From Cladorrhinum sp. PSN259 (lineage: Eukaryota > Ascomycota > Sordariomycetes > Sordariales > Podosporaceae): a stretch of DNA of 64,000 nt. The stretch's first letter is position 1. Each line of letters opens with the position of its first letter. The DNA is taken from the NCBI GenBank assembly GCA_033725935.1, contig MU867123.1, positions 62,001-126,000 on the forward strand, given 5' to 3'. This document shows positions 45,634 through 56,968 of this stretch, piece after piece. The position numbers and the translations under genes were made by a program. Under the pieces are notes generated by a model. The model saw only the letters and a list, made by a program, of their open reading frames with translations. It made no database searches and was not told the origin of the DNA.

Positions 45634-47090
45634 TCACGCCGCTGCATACACGCCGGTATCGTCGAATGGCTTTGCCCCAAGGGCAGACCATGCACCATCA
45701 CACATCAGAGCAAGATCACTGTCCTTGCTGGGGAAAAGCAGCTCCTCGTTGCCATCCCAGAATTGAGTAATGGAACGGTCCTGTTTTTCCTGGTTAGCTC
45801 CTCGCCAATGCTGATTCTCCAAAGCAACTCAAACTTACCAGCCCGAGAGTCAGCTTGATCACCTCATCGCCCCACTCCTCCTTGTATGTCCGTCTCGGTG
45901 CCTTTCCCCTGATCGCCAGAACGATGTTATCCGCCGCGATCTCGCCCTGCCGAGCTGCGATTCTTGAGTTCGGGTTGCGCGCATGCGCCGCAGCAACATC
46001 GCCGGATACGTATACGTTGGGAAGCGAATCGTCATCGATCTGGAGTGTTGGCTTGACACGAATATGGCCGGACTCGGTGAGGGTATGCGGTGCGAGCTCC
46101 GCAATTAGCCCAGAGGCAGGCTTCTGTCCCGTGCAGTTAATCTGTTACACCGCAAGTCAGTCATTTGATGTCTCGCCCAACAACTGGAGGACAACGTACA
46201 AAACAATCGCACTCGAGCTTTCGTCCGGAGCTCAGAGTGATCGTCTTCCCATCCGCGCTCGCCGGGTCAACCTTCTCTCCCAACACAACCTCGACCCCTA
46301 ATCTGATCATAGCATCCGCGGTTCCCTGCTGCAACCCAGAGCTGAAGCGGTGCATAAGAGCCTGTCTGGAATGGACAATCGTTACGTGCTTGTCTGGGTA
46401 GTGATCCTTTGCGTCTGTGGCCAACTCAACGCCAGCCGCACCGCCACCTGCGACAACAATATGGGTGGCGTTCTTAATGCGCGCTTGCATGACCCTCAGT
46501 CTCTCCATGCCCCCTTCTCTGTCCTCCCCACCGGCGCGGGATGGTAGACCTCCCGGTACTGTTGAACCAGTCGCAATAATCAAGTAGTCATATTTGACCT
46601 CGTCGCCACTACGCAGAACAACACTCTCTTTCTTGACAGTCTCGACACGGTCCCGGATCCAATTAACCATGCCCTTGGGGCTTTGCGCGAAGAAATTCGC
46701 CGAGTATGGGATGAATGCCTTGTGTTCGTGGCCCTCAACAACACAGAAGCGAGGGAACACCCATGTGAAGTTGAAATGGCTGTTTGGTTCTACGACCACT
46801 ATCCGATATTGTTCGTTTCTCGGGAGGGAGGTGGCGAGGATTCGGGCGGCATAGTAACCCGAAAAGGCTGCACCGACGATGACGATAGTCTTGATATCTG
46901 CTTCTGAAATGTTGCCTTTTGGTGCGGTTACGAACAAAGCTGCCAATTTGGCGGAGACGGTGCGTCTTACGGTCGAGTTGTAGTAGGTGCGAATTCCATA
47001 TCCCACCAACCTCAAGAAGAGCACGGCTTTTCGGATACGCTGCTGGAGGGTCATGGTTGGCCTTAATTGGAGCTCTTTTGATTCTGACAT
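45634..47090 (-). CDS. AIF/FSP1 (AMID)-like FAD-dependent pyridine nucleotide oxidoreductase
   Basis: Exons 47090-46200, 46141-45839 and 45780-45634 (introns of 58 bp each) encode 446 aa. Residues 1-60 are basic with a hydrophobic stretch that could bind membranes. The FAD-binding motif is IVIVGAAFSGYYAARIL, followed by YDYLIIATGS. The NAD(P)H-binding motif is HIVVAGGGAAGVELATD. The FAD-closing block is LPNVYVSGDVAA, with the preceding INCTGQKPAS. This order is that of AIF/AMID/FSP1-type NAD(P)H:quinone oxidoreductases. The last acceptor is ambiguous: two AGs 11 bases apart are both in frame. I chose the distal one because CTAAC lies too close to the first. An exact palindrome of two SreA-type sites lies 480 bp upstream, pointing to iron control. 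Confidence 0.88.
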
Positions 47091-47914
47091 CCTGATGGCG
47101 TCGTCGTAGACTGGCTCGTGGGGGATGGTGGGATGGCTTCACTTCAAATGGGTTCGATCAAGACATGGCGGTACAGAAATAAACAGGTTGCGACAACATC
47201 AACAGCCCCGCAGACAGAACCGGGACGGAGTATCTCATGGACCGTTTTGCAAAATCACCGAGGGGCTACGCCGAGGCACACGATCCCATCTCGGTCTTGC
47301 GCTTGACAGCAACAATGGTCCCAGCAACAGGGGTGGTCAATTTGCCGAAAAACTCTCCCAAGATCCCCCGACATCCGACAACACAACAACAAACCCATGC
47401 AAGTCTCGTCACATGGGGGAGCTGCCTTGTTTGGTTTGAGACCTTTGCGCAGTTTTCTGGCTGCATGGCACCACATCTGCAGGGTAGGCGAGCATGCTTG
47501 ATCCCATCCGCTTCTTTCCAAACATGGGATGGCGGGCGAACAGCGACGGAGACGCTAGCGCATGATTGATTTATCAGATCATCTGATAATTTGTCTTGGC
47601 AGCCGGTATCGGTAACATCTCCGAGGCCGAGTCCTTCGGAGACAATTGACGGGATGCGCATTTCTCTCTGTTGGGGGGACACTTTTGGAGGCAATTGATG
47701 GAGACTTTATGCTAATAACTCATTGCAGTCATTATAATTCCCATTTTATCAAGTTTCCCAAACACCAGACAGACAAATGGATAAATACAGAGTGAAAAAT
47801 AACACACACAAAACGCCTTAACCCAAATTTAGTCGGGAGTAGTCTCCGACCCCTCCACTTTTACCCTTGGCGATTTCTCTTTTCCTTTCAAAACTCCCAA
47901 TATCTTTAGAGCCT
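47091..47914. other. Intergenic: upstream region of the AIF-like gene
   Basis: Holds the palindromic iron-repressor site at 47571-47589 and the 3' flank of the GNAT gene. No other gene was seen. Confidence 0.6.
47571..47589. promoter_or_regulatory. Palindromic double SreA/Sre1-type site
   Basis: TTATCAGATCATCTGATAA: two exact ATCTGATAA sites in inverted orientation with one base between, 481-499 bp upstream of the AIF-like ATG. A perfect palindrome of two full sites would suit a repressor that binds as a dimer or in tandem. Confidence 0.7.
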
Positions 47915-48707
47915 CTACTTCTTGGCGGCAGTTGGAGCATTGAAGCTGGGAAACCCCTTCTCCTTCCACTCCTCAAACTTCATGCCACCGGCAGACCTGG
48001 GCATCCTGACCATGAGGGGAACCTCAATGTCGGTCTCGGTTCCCAGGACCTCGGCCTTGTGGACAATCTTCTCCTTGAGTCTCTCGTATCCGAGTCTCTC
48101 GTAAAGGCCAACGGTTGTTGGGGATGCCTCAAAGTAGATTGGGAGGTTGGTGTAGTCGCAAAACTCGAGACCCCAGTTCAGGAGGGCTCGGCCGGCCTGC
48201 TTGCCTTGGTGTTCTGGGAGGACACCAACGACATGGACGTCTAAAAAGTCGAGTCAGCAAACGCTGTCAACCACAGGAGGGGCAGAGGAGTGTAGAAGGC
48301 ATACAGATATAAGGCTGGTCGCCAAAGAGCTTCTCGCGCATCTCGAAGAGGGGGTTGAGGACGGCCTCGGCACGCTTGCGCTGCTCGCCCTCGAGCCAGG
48401 TGACACCGTGGTTGACGCGCTCTTCGGGAGAACGACGGCGAAGGAAAATGTCCATCAGGCCCATGCCGATGATGGCGCCATTGTCGGTGTCGACGCACTT
48501 GTAGGTGTACTGGGTGTCGCTCTGGTGCCACCAGGACAGAGTGCCCTTTGCGTGCTCCCCGCGGAACTCTTCAGAGTCAGTGTTTACTCCGGGGAACAGC
48601 ATCTGAAGCATGATCTTGCCCATGGGGTCATTGTGGAAGGCAGCAAAGTAGGTCTTGTAGACCTCCTTGACGTCGGGGATGAGGGCTGGAAGGATGAGGT
48701 GGACCAT
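47915..48707 (-). CDS. GNAT-family N-acetyltransferase
   Basis: Exons 48707-48305 and 48240-47915 (64-bp intron, GTATGC to TTTAG) encode 242 aa. The C-terminal half carries the acetyl-CoA-binding core VVGVLPEHQGKQAGRALLNW (motif A, Q/RxxGxG/A-like) and the following IYFEASPTTVGLYERLGYE, which is the usual GNAT motif B. The N-terminal half (IPDVKEVYKTYFAAFHND... IGMGLMDIF) matches small fungal GNAT proteins of 220-250 aa that act on unknown small molecules. It is not a match by eye to the larger siderophore acylases. Two SreA-type sites lie 0.7 and 1.0 kb upstream, and the gene sits next to the iron-linked block. Confidence 0.88.
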
Positions 48708-49427
48708 ATTGGCGGTGTTTTGGAGGGTATCTCTGTGCACGAGGATTGAATGGGATGTTTGGAATTGGAATGAGTTGGAGGGAAGAGAGGGGGGAAGATA
48801 TTCTACGATCTTTGAAGGCGGCCTTCAGAAGGCCTATGATATGAACCCCGGGTTCCTCCTTGCATGTTTCCCTTTGCCTCTGAAGGGTGGAAGCGATGCA
48901 TGTGTAATCAATCTTGGCTTTACTAACCGGAAAGTCGAAAGTCTGGCCTGATTGAAGCTATTAATCCTGGCCTGCCGCCTGGTCCATCGTCAACCACAAC
49001 CACGTTGTGGGCAAGTGCTTCCCCAATCCCAGGATGCGATGGACTGGAACCTTTTGACAGGTTCGGGGGATCCCTGCAACATGCTGGAACAAGAGACTCG
49101 ATCCCGGGCCGACCTTGTCGATGGATCCGTAGGAAACCCGTGCGTCAATTTTTCCTTCCGTCTTCACCGTCATTGTTGCCGGCCGTCCGGATTGGTCCTC
49201 CTCAATCTTAGCCTTAATCTCGTCAGAGCACCTGTTGTGAGCCAGTTTCCCCGTTATATTATACGCATCTCCTTCCCGATCCAGACCCTTCTTAACGAAT
49301 ATTGAAGAGTAGTTACAACGTAGCAACCGCTTGGCACCGGGTCGCCCCGGGCAGGTGGGCTTGATGAAAACTCTTTTTTTAATCTTGTGAGTGGTGATGG
49401 GGCCCCCACTTCCGTGTCCTTTTAGAG

Positions 49428-49436
49428 TTATCAGAT
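49428..49436 (-). promoter_or_regulatory. SreA/Sre1-type site upstream of the GNAT gene
   Basis: ATCTGATAA on the minus strand, about 720 bp upstream of the GNAT ATG; an exact consensus match. Confidence 0.5.
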
Positions 49437-49724
49437 CCGCTGCGGTGCCACCTTGATTTGACAGGGTGTTTGTCGTGACCCCGCCGAGATCGGGAAGTCG
49501 GGTTCCTCGGTATTGACCGGGGTGTTCAACACATGGCCGGCATGAGATGGAACGAAGAAGTCAATGTGGAAAAAGAAGTAAAGGTAGGTCGAGTGACACA
49601 GGTTGCAATGGCAGTGGGTGGCCTTATTCAACAATGAAGATGGACATGCATGGAACCGTGACATGCAAGTCCAAACTGTAACGACCATCATCCCGTTCAC
49701 TACGTCCACCTCCCTGGAGGTTCG

Positions 49725-49733
49725 ATCAGATAA
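49725..49733 (+). promoter_or_regulatory. SreA/Sre1-type site upstream of the GNAT gene
   Basis: ATCAGATAA, about 1.0 kb upstream of the GNAT ATG. There is no other gene to its right before the 3' end at 51114. Confidence 0.45.
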
Positions 49734-51113
49734 CCCCTCCCCGGCTCATATATCCTCGTGTCGAGTCCAACGGCCCATATGTCCATGCAATTGTGTTATA
49801 CGAGATTTTAGACTCACGCCCACCCCCCACCCTTCTTCTCAAAGGAACTTTGTTGTGTTGGGGATCCTGTCGGTCAATACTATGCAGACCTTCGGCTTTG
49901 GCCCCTTGCCCAGTTTCTGTGACATATTGATCTGACCTGTTAGGAAATCAACCGAGAAAGTGTGTCCTCCGTTCCCCGCCGCATCAAGAAATCAAGCACA
50001 GTTCCCAACTTCCCAAGGTTTAGTCTGTTGGGAACGACAGCGGACTGTCAAGTTGTCATTCATGTTCAGAGTACCATCCAAACCGTCTTAACGCTCTTAA
50101 TGGTACTTCCTCCCAGGCTATTATTGTATGCACACATATGGTCCACCGCCGCCATGTGTCGTACTCTCCTCAGTCTGCGGATCGGTGCCAAAGTTCCATC
50201 ACCAACTTAGTACTATACTTCCCGCTGCCTCCACCTGCAACCTGCATGTGCAACTCCGCGGGCCCTCCCCCCTGGCCTGGTACCGGTTCCGTTCCCTAGT
50301 CGGCAACTCGCGGCTCGATCAGCATGTTGTAATGGTGTCATGCATCAATGGATTCTTCCCTCCTTCTCAGTACTCTCGTCGCTTCACCCTCTGTTACTAC
50401 TCCCGCAAGAACCAAAGCAGATAATTTACGAACATGGAAGGTGCACCACTTGGCACTGCATGTTCTCAGGTTATTGAACTGATATTTGCTGTTTAAATCC
50501 CCCCTGCATTGAATCTCTGCATGTGAACTTTTACATCACCCCACTAACCTCCAGCATAATGTAAGTAAGACTCAAAGATACCTTCCATCCCATCCCATCA
50601 ATAGGCCAAGAAGACTTTTATTTGAACGATTAATCCACGCCCAAGGCACTCCCTCCCTCGTGTACATACCTGCATACATACATACATACTTTTCTCAGCT
50701 TAATACCACAACACAAGCATGATCACAATTGGAGCTGGTTTCCCCCGTGCTCCCACGGATGATTCCACTCCTACCTGGGTAAAGAGGCTGGGAGCCCAAC
50801 GTGGTGGTGGGCTCAGGCAGCTGCCAGCATTGTCCTTGTACTGTATCGTTGTCACTGCAGTATTGTACTGTAAGATATCCGTTTTTGCCAAGTTCCTTCA
50901 GGCATCCAACAAACTGTCGTCGCCCATCGTGTGCCAAGGTTCGTGAAAATGAATCTCTGACTGGACTCCTGGGGCGTACTAAGGTGGGATCATATCTCTC
51001 GCGCGTGCAAGAGGTCAAAGATCTGGCGCGTCCTGATCAGGAGTATTATTAGGTGAGTGGAACTTGATTACCACTCATTAACCCATGATCCCGGCCATCA
51101 TGATCTTCCCAAA

Positions 51114-54094
51114 TCATCGTCCATGGTGTTTCCACCTTAAAATCTTAGGAACTCTCCTTCTCGCAACATCATCATTCACATGAAATCCACTCCCCTCTTC
51201 CTCTCGCCGCAACTCTTCTCCTTCCCCAAAGTACGCCGATGAGGAGTTCCCGCCATCTAACCGCCAATCCTTCTCCCTCGGGCCGACATACATCCCGATC
51301 AAATCATCCGGCTTATCCTTGATCGCCGCTGCACTCTTCGCCCACGTCGCTGGCGGAGGAGCTTCGAGTACACAGATATCCTTCTTGTCGGCTACAGCAG
51401 CAGCCTCGTTCAGTCTCTGTTGCAGTAAATCGTAGAGATCGGCAAATTCCTTCTCGTGTTCATCTAAGGGGAATCCGCCCTGGCGGTAGTAGGCGCGCTT
51501 CAGGAGCTCGAATTGCCAAGTGGCGGTTTTGGCGAGGATTTCAAGTTCGGGTTGGCTGTTGTACTTGATCGGGTCACGGGATTCTTTCTCGTCGTAGTCG
51601 AGGAGGGCAGCTTTAATCTCGTGGAGGATCTGCACGTGGATGGCCATGCAATGGTCGACGCGCTTGTCGGCTGTGTACAGCTCGGCAAGCATGCGCTGCA
51701 TCCCCACCGTGACAGGGTCAAGCGCGCCATGAGAGCGACGGAGGTTGTAGCACATTCTCTCGCAGAGTTCGATGGCTGCAGGCATGTGATCAGCAGCGAC
51801 GTGAGCGTGGACTAGCATGCGACCAACGCCGAGGACGTGGCTGACGTTCCAAGTCCTTTGAACCTCGCGGGACTGCCAGAGACTAAGGAGGAGAGCCTGC
51901 AATGATGTCAGTGACCGGCTCTTCGGGGGGGTCGATGTGCAAGGAAAAACATACCTCCAACTCTACATAATTCTGCTGGCTTCCCAGCAGCCTCACAATA
52001 TCACTCAAATCCTCATGCTTGAGTCTGTACAACTCGATATTTTCAGCCTTGAGGATAGCAAACGCCTCCTTGGTGATCTCCCTAGAAAGCCCGAGGAACT
52101 CCTCCCGCAGCTTGGCGTCATTCGGCCTCTGGACATCAATACCGGCCATGTACTCCGCCAACTTGTAGGCGTCGTGCACGCGGCTCAAATCGCTATAGTA
52201 GCCCTGCTTGTGAGCAAAGTTGAAGGTGGATTTTGCCACTTCAAGAGCCTTCGTCCACTCGCCGGCCTTTAGCAGAGCAGCAACCTTGTCGTTACCAGGA
52301 GATTCATCGCCACGGTATGGCTCCCACGGGACTGAGAGTATTTGTCAAGATCAGCCAGGTAAACCGTCGGAAAAGATATCAATGCTGAGACTTACCGTCG
52401 GGGTTTTCATCTCGAAAGGCGAGATCCAATGAATTGGAAGTTTCGTCGGTGCGGTGACTGTCTTGGGAGTTGGAAGACGGCGAACCATCAGCACTGTCGG
52501 GACCAGAGGCAACGTCAAAAAAGTCGAAGTGATCTAATAGGTTCTCTGGCCCTAACCCCAAGTATTCTCGCTCACCCTCCTCTGGGATCGGCCAAGGGAG
52601 CGACTGGAGTGAAAATGAGTGAACGTGCTCCGCGGTGTGATTCAGAAGAGCATCTGTGTCGACCTCTTCTCCGTCTTGTTGCGGTGGACACAGAGGGCAG
52701 CAAGTAAAGGATGGCGGAGACATGTAGGTGGACATAGAAACGAAGGTGGGGATCTGGTCCTCGAGGACAACATCCTCATGCTGAGTTTGCAGGTGTGTGC
52801 GAAAGTGGCTCTCGACGTCGAATCGTGTCGGATCAAGGCAGGCTGAACACAGCCAGTACTTGGTCACTTCGTGTTCCTCTCGCATGTGCCGAGTCCATTC
52901 CTTGCGAGTCACGTATAATTGGAGTGGTTTTGGGCAGTCTTTCAAGATGCAGGTGTAAGGCTGAATGTCTCCGCCAAGGTGCTTTCTGATGACAAAGGTT
53001 AATGTAGTCAGTGCAAGTACAAAGTAACGCACAATGAATATCGCAGATCTTACCTCCATCGGAAATGTTGAGTGAAGGCAACCGGAAGTGTTTGAAAACA
53101 GCAGGGACATCGGAAGAACATGGCATCCTGGCTGACCTTGGGGGGCTTCGGATACACAACTCTGGAACTGGTAGACGACGCAGCAGTAATAGATGATTGC
53201 CTTCCCTCTGGTATCTGGATTGGGCCTTGTATGGCCGTCGGGACTGTGCTGGTGATGATGGAAGGCTCTGACACCCTGGGCTTGGATTCACTACCCTCGT
53301 TCCCTGGTATTGCAGTAGGCATCGGTGGTGGTTGAACCTGTTCTGGCAATGTCGCGGCCACCGGTACTATCCAGGGCTTTGTAGGCGTTTCAGGCTGGGC
53401 TGCCTGTTTTGTCCAACGCCGTCGCGCATAAAGATAACGGTGACGTCTGATCAGATTGGCCAAAACCAATCGCTGCGCAATGTCGGTAATCTCTCCGGAC
53501 AAGATAATGTCAATGTTTCCCTGTTCCTTTTGAACTTGATCGAGGGACGCGACCAGGACTAGAAACTCCAGGTATTCTTTGAGCTCGATATGGCGGTCCA
53601 GGTTGAATGAGTCGTCAGCCCTTTCAAATCGCGCCCGAATTCCAGCTCCACGAATGGCAGCTGAGATTCTAACCAGCTGGGCCATGATGTCTTCAACATC
53701 TTCAAACGTCTCTGACAAGTCTGTCCTCTCATCTTGGTGTGCGGCGAACTCGGATGCTAGGGCCATGATCGTTAGTTACCTGTAGCGTAAAAATAGTGAG
53801 TGGTGAGTGAAGAGGATTACTTTGGCTGAGACAGCGTGTAAGAAGCCCCTCGAGGAGATTGAGAAGGTTGAGAATCACCTCGCGCACCATATGTTTCTCA
53901 GCTAACCGTCGGTCCAAGGAAGCACGTTGCTTAGCCAGAGCCCCGGAGTCATGGGCCCAAAGATTGAAGTCGGCGAGTCGTTTTCGGGGCCATTCATCGG
54001 CCATCAGAGATGGATTGCTAACACATTCTGTGAGTCGTCGACGACAGGCTGATGTTGCTTCGAATATTGACCTTTGCTCCAAAGATTTCTCCAT
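51114..54094 (-). CDS. C2H2 zinc-finger protein with C-terminal helical-repeat region
   Basis: Five exons, 54094-53821, 53756-53054, 52985-52396, 52331-51955 and 51896-51114 (introns of 58-68 bp), join in frame to 908 aa. The N-terminus (FEATSACRRRLTECVSN... KRLADFNLWAHDSGA... ASLDRRLAEK) is a helical module common in large fungal immune-like and regulatory proteins. After a disordered Pro/Ser linker come degenerate C2H2 fingers (about 310-460): FRCPCCFQTLP, PYTCILKDC...H, WLCSACL...H and FTCCPLCP, closing with a HTAEHVHSFSLQSLPWP block that is typical for these arrays. Residues about 530-900 are all-helical, tetratricopeptide-like (EWTKALEVAKSTFNFAHKQGYYSDLSRVHDAY). Function is unknown; a sensor or scaffold is plausible. 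It diverges from the protease gene with 297 bp between the ATGs. Confidence 0.85.
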
Positions 54095-54391
54095 GACTTT
54101 GTTAGTTCACAGCATGAGACCATAGAGAGAGAGTTGTTGAACGATTTCGAGTGACCCCTGAGCCCCTCTGCGCGAAGTAAGGACGCGGATGAGGCAAAGC
54201 ATGACCCCCGCACTTCCATCTGCGCCCCACAGTCATTAAGCCACGCGCTCTCATCCAATGCTCTTGTTTCCCCTCATTTTGCCTACCCGACCAAAATATC
54301 AGTCCAAAGGCCCGCGGCTAGTACCAGTAATTAGCATCTTCATACTTTACCGCAACCAAAGCTCGCAGGCTACCTACCTCTTCTTCCAGCC

Positions 54392-56968
54392 ATGAAGAAC
54401 CGCTATCGGCCAGTGCAGCTCGCCCAGCAGACATTTCCCTGGCTGTCTGTTCAGGTCACTAGAGTTGCGTGTCAAAAGGTGAATTCCAAGTTGGGCCAAC
54501 TGGGAGGACATCTTTACATTTGTGCAGAGAAGATACTTCAACTTCCAGACTCAGTCAGACGGCGCCTTGAACGCGACGGTATCATTCAACGTCTTCTGAC
54601 CAAACTCGAGGCAGTCCTCTCGGCCTCGTCAAATCACGGAAACATGTCAAACAGCCAGCTCAAACAATTCTTCGGCGGCTATCTGGACTTTCCGCTCCTA
54701 ACAAGTATCGCAGTAGCGATGGACGATGCGAGCGAGGGTGGAGAGAAAGGGAGACAAACGCTCTCACTCATTGAGTCCATCATCAAAGCCGCTCTCTTCA
54801 AAAGCAATATCAACTACATGGACATTTTCTCAAGTATCTTTGAGATTTCCGAGATTGGACAAGAGGAAAATACTGACTTTGATGATACACCGAGTCCCGA
54901 GCTATCTCCAGGGAAAGACGACTTTGCTGGGTATGAAAGATATGCAAAGACATTGTATGATACTCTGGTACGATACAGCTCCTGCAACTGTGAGCGCAAG
55001 GATCAGAACGATCAACATTTGGCTCGGATCAGACTCAAGCCAATATATCAGGCAAACGACAGCAAACAGATAGCATTCGATATGCTGTTTTCAGCTTCGC
55101 CAAACCCACCTCGCTCCGTTCAGTTCGACTGGCAAGATGTTCGAGTTTTCGTTCCCACCGGCAAGCCACGACGGAGAGTCCAGTGGGCACAAGAACCAAC
55201 AGCCACACACGAGACAAGCCAACCTGGAGTGACTGACAGTGACATGGAGGCATACGAGCGCATCGATACATTATGCACACTCATCTCCAGCCGGTGTGGC
55301 TCGCTTTTATGCTTCAAAGCAGCCAGCGATCAGCTGATGGTGCTTCGCAAGGCCACGGACCTCGTTAGCCAGCATAATGTCAGACATGATGCCTCTCCAG
55401 GTCTCCATCTCGGTCAGGTTCTCGATCGGTTCAACATGCGCTACGGGATGCGCCCGGTGCTCGCATACATCCTGGCAAAGGCTGTCTGGTATTACTACGA
55501 CTCCCAGTGGACGAGCATGGGCATGACCAAAGATTTTGTGTATTTTATGGGAGAGACGCTTGAGGATGAAGTAGTTTACTTCTGCAAGCCCTATCTGTCA
55601 ACTCAGCTGCAACCACAAAATGGCCAAACAACCGAATACCGCCAGGTTGTTGGCATGATGCACAGATATCCACGCATTCTCGCTCTCGGCGCCATGCTAG
55701 TCGAGATTGCAACTGGCCAGCGACTTGAGATGGAAGGACATCCTGCTCAGTGGGATCCAAGGACAGCAAATCAACAGCTTCTAAGTCTCAAGAAACAACT
55801 CGAGGATGGAGAATTTCATGAAGACTGCCAGTTTCCACGGTACAAAGCGGCGGTAAACAAGTGTTTGGACCCAATGCTCTTTCGACATGCTCCGTTCAAC
55901 CCCAGGAATCCCACCGAAAACCTGCAAGAAAGGCGCTCCATTATCCAGAAAGAAATCGTAGATCCGCTACGTCAACTGATTGAAGGAACGGGTTGGATTA
56001 CTGAACTCGATGATTTCGAACGGACAGCTCTGACTCCCAAGCCCAGAATAAAGGCTGGGCCAAAAGATTCGACGCAAGCCACAGTTGTCCAAGTAACAGC
56101 ACCACAGGTTCCGAAGGGGGACCCGTGGCTTAAGGAGGTAGCTGTGCTCAGCCAAATGCTGAAAAAAGAAAGAAGAAAAGCATCCTCCAAAAACACGCCC
56201 TTCAAGGTTGCTATTCTCGATACAGGATACGATGAGATGTCACCTGAATTCGACCTGCCTGGCCGCTCGCGAAAAGTCAAGAAATGGAAGGATTTCGTGT
56301 CCGGCTCTTCCAGCCCTGTCGATACTGATGGGCATGGCACCCACCTCCTAACACTTCTTCTGCAGCTCGAGTGTCCGGCAAACATATATGTTGCTCGGGT
56401 CACGGAAAACAACAAGACACTTCATTCGGCTGAAGACAATATCGTCGAGGCCATTCGAATCGCCGCAACCGAGTGGGATGTCGACTTCATCTCACTCTCA
56501 TTCGGCTTTCCCAGGCACATTGGTCGAATCAGGGAGGCAATCGCTGATGCAGTACACGCCAAGCGGGGAGCCATCACATTCTTCGCCGCCGCCAACAACG
56601 ATGGGTTCAACAGCAGAGAGATGTTCCCGGCCAATCTGGGAGAATCCGTCATTTCGATACGCGGAACCAACAGGGCCGGCGGCTTCGAGCCAAAGTACAA
56701 CCCACCCACAAGCTCTGACGAGCCAGTCTTTGGCACTCTAGGTGTTGACGTCGTGTCGGACTGGCCAGGGCTGGATGCTGGAAAGGAAATGTCTGGCTGC
56801 TCTGTGGCAACACCGATAGCCGTGGCAATTGCCGTAATGCTGCTTGAATATGCGGCCGCGAGGCCTACAGACTTTACAGAGGATGATTTAAAGCTTATGC
56901 GCACCCGTCGTGGTGTTTTTGAGATGTTCAAAGGTGCAGCAGCTGCAAACCCCCTTGACTTTGGGTAA
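54392..56968 (+). CDS. DUF7580-type helical domain fused to a subtilisin-like (S8) serine protease
   Basis: An intronless frame of 858 aa. Residues about 1-530 are helical and include the DUF7580-like block MRPVLAYILAKAVWYYYDS...W, KPYLST and RILALGAMLVEIATG, found in fungal NLR-like and related proteins. Residues about 600-830 are an S8 peptidase with an intact catalytic triad: Asp610 in VAILDTGYD, His648 in DGHGTH, Ser804 in SGCSVATP, plus the oxyanion Asn in AAANNDG. There is no signal peptide, so it should act inside the cell, unlike secreted subtilisins. The gene 537 bp downstream on the same strand encodes a candidate gasdermin-like protein. Known fungal pairs (for example HET-Q2 with HET-Q1) have the protease cleave and switch on the pore former. 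The pairing here is inference. Confidence 0.9.
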   Translation: MKNRYRPVQLAQQTFPWLSVQVTRVACQKVNSKLGQLGGHLYICAEKILQLPDSVRRRLERDGIIQRLLTKLEAVLSASSNHGNMSNSQLKQFFGGYLDFPLLTSIAVAMDDASEGGEKGRQTLSLIESIIKAALFKSNINYMDIFSSIFEISEIGQEENTDFDDTPSPELSPGKDDFAGYERYAKTLYDTLVRYSSCNCERKDQNDQHLARIRLKPIYQANDSKQIAFDMLFSASPNPPRSVQFDWQDVRVFVPTGKPRRRVQWAQEPTATHETSQPGVTDSDMEAYERIDTLCTLISSRCGSLLCFKAASDQLMVLRKATDLVSQHNVRHDASPGLHLGQVLDRFNMRYGMRPVLAYILAKAVWYYYDSQWTSMGMTKDFVYFMGETLEDEVVYFCKPYLSTQLQPQNGQTTEYRQVVGMMHRYPRILALGAMLVEIATGQRLEMEGHPAQWDPRTANQQLLSLKKQLEDGEFHEDCQFPRYKAAVNKCLDPMLFRHAPFNPRNPTENLQERRSIIQKEIVDPLRQLIEGTGWITELDDFERTALTPKPRIKAGPKDSTQATVVQVTAPQVPKGDPWLKEVAVLSQMLKKERRKASSKNTPFKVAILDTGYDEMSPEFDLPGRSRKVKKWKDFVSGSSSPVDTDGHGTHLLTLLLQLECPANIYVARVTENNKTLHSAEDNIVEAIRIAATEWDVDFISLSFGFPRHIGRIREAIADAVHAKRGAITFFAAANNDGFNSREMFPANLGESVISIRGTNRAGGFEPKYNPPTSSDEPVFGTLGVDVVSDWPGLDAGKEMSGCSVATPIAVAIAVMLLEYAAARPTDFTEDDLKLMRTRRGVFEMFKGAAAANPLDFG

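Larger units (their letters stand above)
48708..51113. other. Long intergenic region with iron-repressor sites, no gene recognised
   Basis: About 2.4 kb without a convincing gene. It contains two ATCWGATAA sites in its left half. Short frames at 48961-49326, 49603-49935 and 50695-51052 lack domain or codon support. Confidence 0.55.
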
